Shown one piece after another: positions 5,762 through 5,775 of a DNA stretch of 5,775 bases. The notes under the pieces are model-generated. The model saw only the letters and a list, made by a program, of their open reading frames with translations, was not told where the DNA came from and ran no database searches. The DNA is taken from assembly GCA_029561505.1 (NCBI GenBank), contig JAKQXK010000010.1, positions 1-5,775 on the forward strand, given 5' to 3'. Made by a program: the position numbers and the translations under genes. Source of the DNA: Spirochaetota bacterium (GTDB taxonomy: Bacteria; Spirochaetota; Leptospiria; Turneriellales; Turneriellaceae). Position 1 is the first letter of the stretch, and each line of letters starts with the position of its first letter.

Positions 5762-5775
5762 ATGAAAACGAATAT
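5762..5775 (+). CDS. Possible start of a gene running out of the window
   Basis: ATG AAA ACG AAT AT at the right edge could begin a + strand reading frame (M-K-T-N). No clear ribosome-binding site precedes it, and only four full codons are visible. Bases 5669-5761 otherwise hold only the candidate tRNA promoter and unassigned AT-richer sequence. Confidence 0.15.

Overview
The window is about 5.8 kb of dense bacterial chromosome at moderate GC. It holds four protein genes in two convergent pairs, then a tRNA gene in a repeat-rich intergenic region. The SpoIIE-type phosphatase, with its spirochaete-like DAMGKSLQGAGG signature, and the ethylmalonyl-CoA mutase suggest a Leptospiraceae-like spirochaete (Turneriella or Leptonema type). 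This assignment is an inference from remembered family features, not from a search.

Left part, + strand (1-3768): the 3' two thirds of ethylmalonyl-CoA mutase (ecm), a coenzyme B12 enzyme of the ethylmalonyl-CoA pathway. Nine bases later comes a 767-residue membrane protein with HAMP-like, SpoIIE/PP2C phosphatase and TPR-like regions. The spacing indicates one operon.

Middle part, - strand (3760-5354): a cytoplasmic DsbA/FrnE-type thioredoxin-fold oxidoreductase overlaps by four bases (ATGA) with epmA, the lysyl-tRNA-synthetase-like enzyme that modifies elongation factor P. epmA meets the phosphatase gene tail to tail, and the two overlap by nine bases.

Right part (5355-5775): a GC-rich stretch with three copies of a short repeat and several small hairpins, then a tRNA with a CAT anticodon on the - strand (probably tRNA-Ile2 read with lysidine, otherwise elongator tRNA-Met). 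Just upstream of the tRNA is a perfect inverted copy of its first 19 bases plus the base before it, separated by only 3 bases. A transcript starting upstream would therefore carry a 20-bp hairpin that competes with the cloverleaf. This is the most unusual structure in the window. I see no complete new multi-gene system: the protein genes belong to recognisable families, and the novelty is in the tRNA locus and the repeats.
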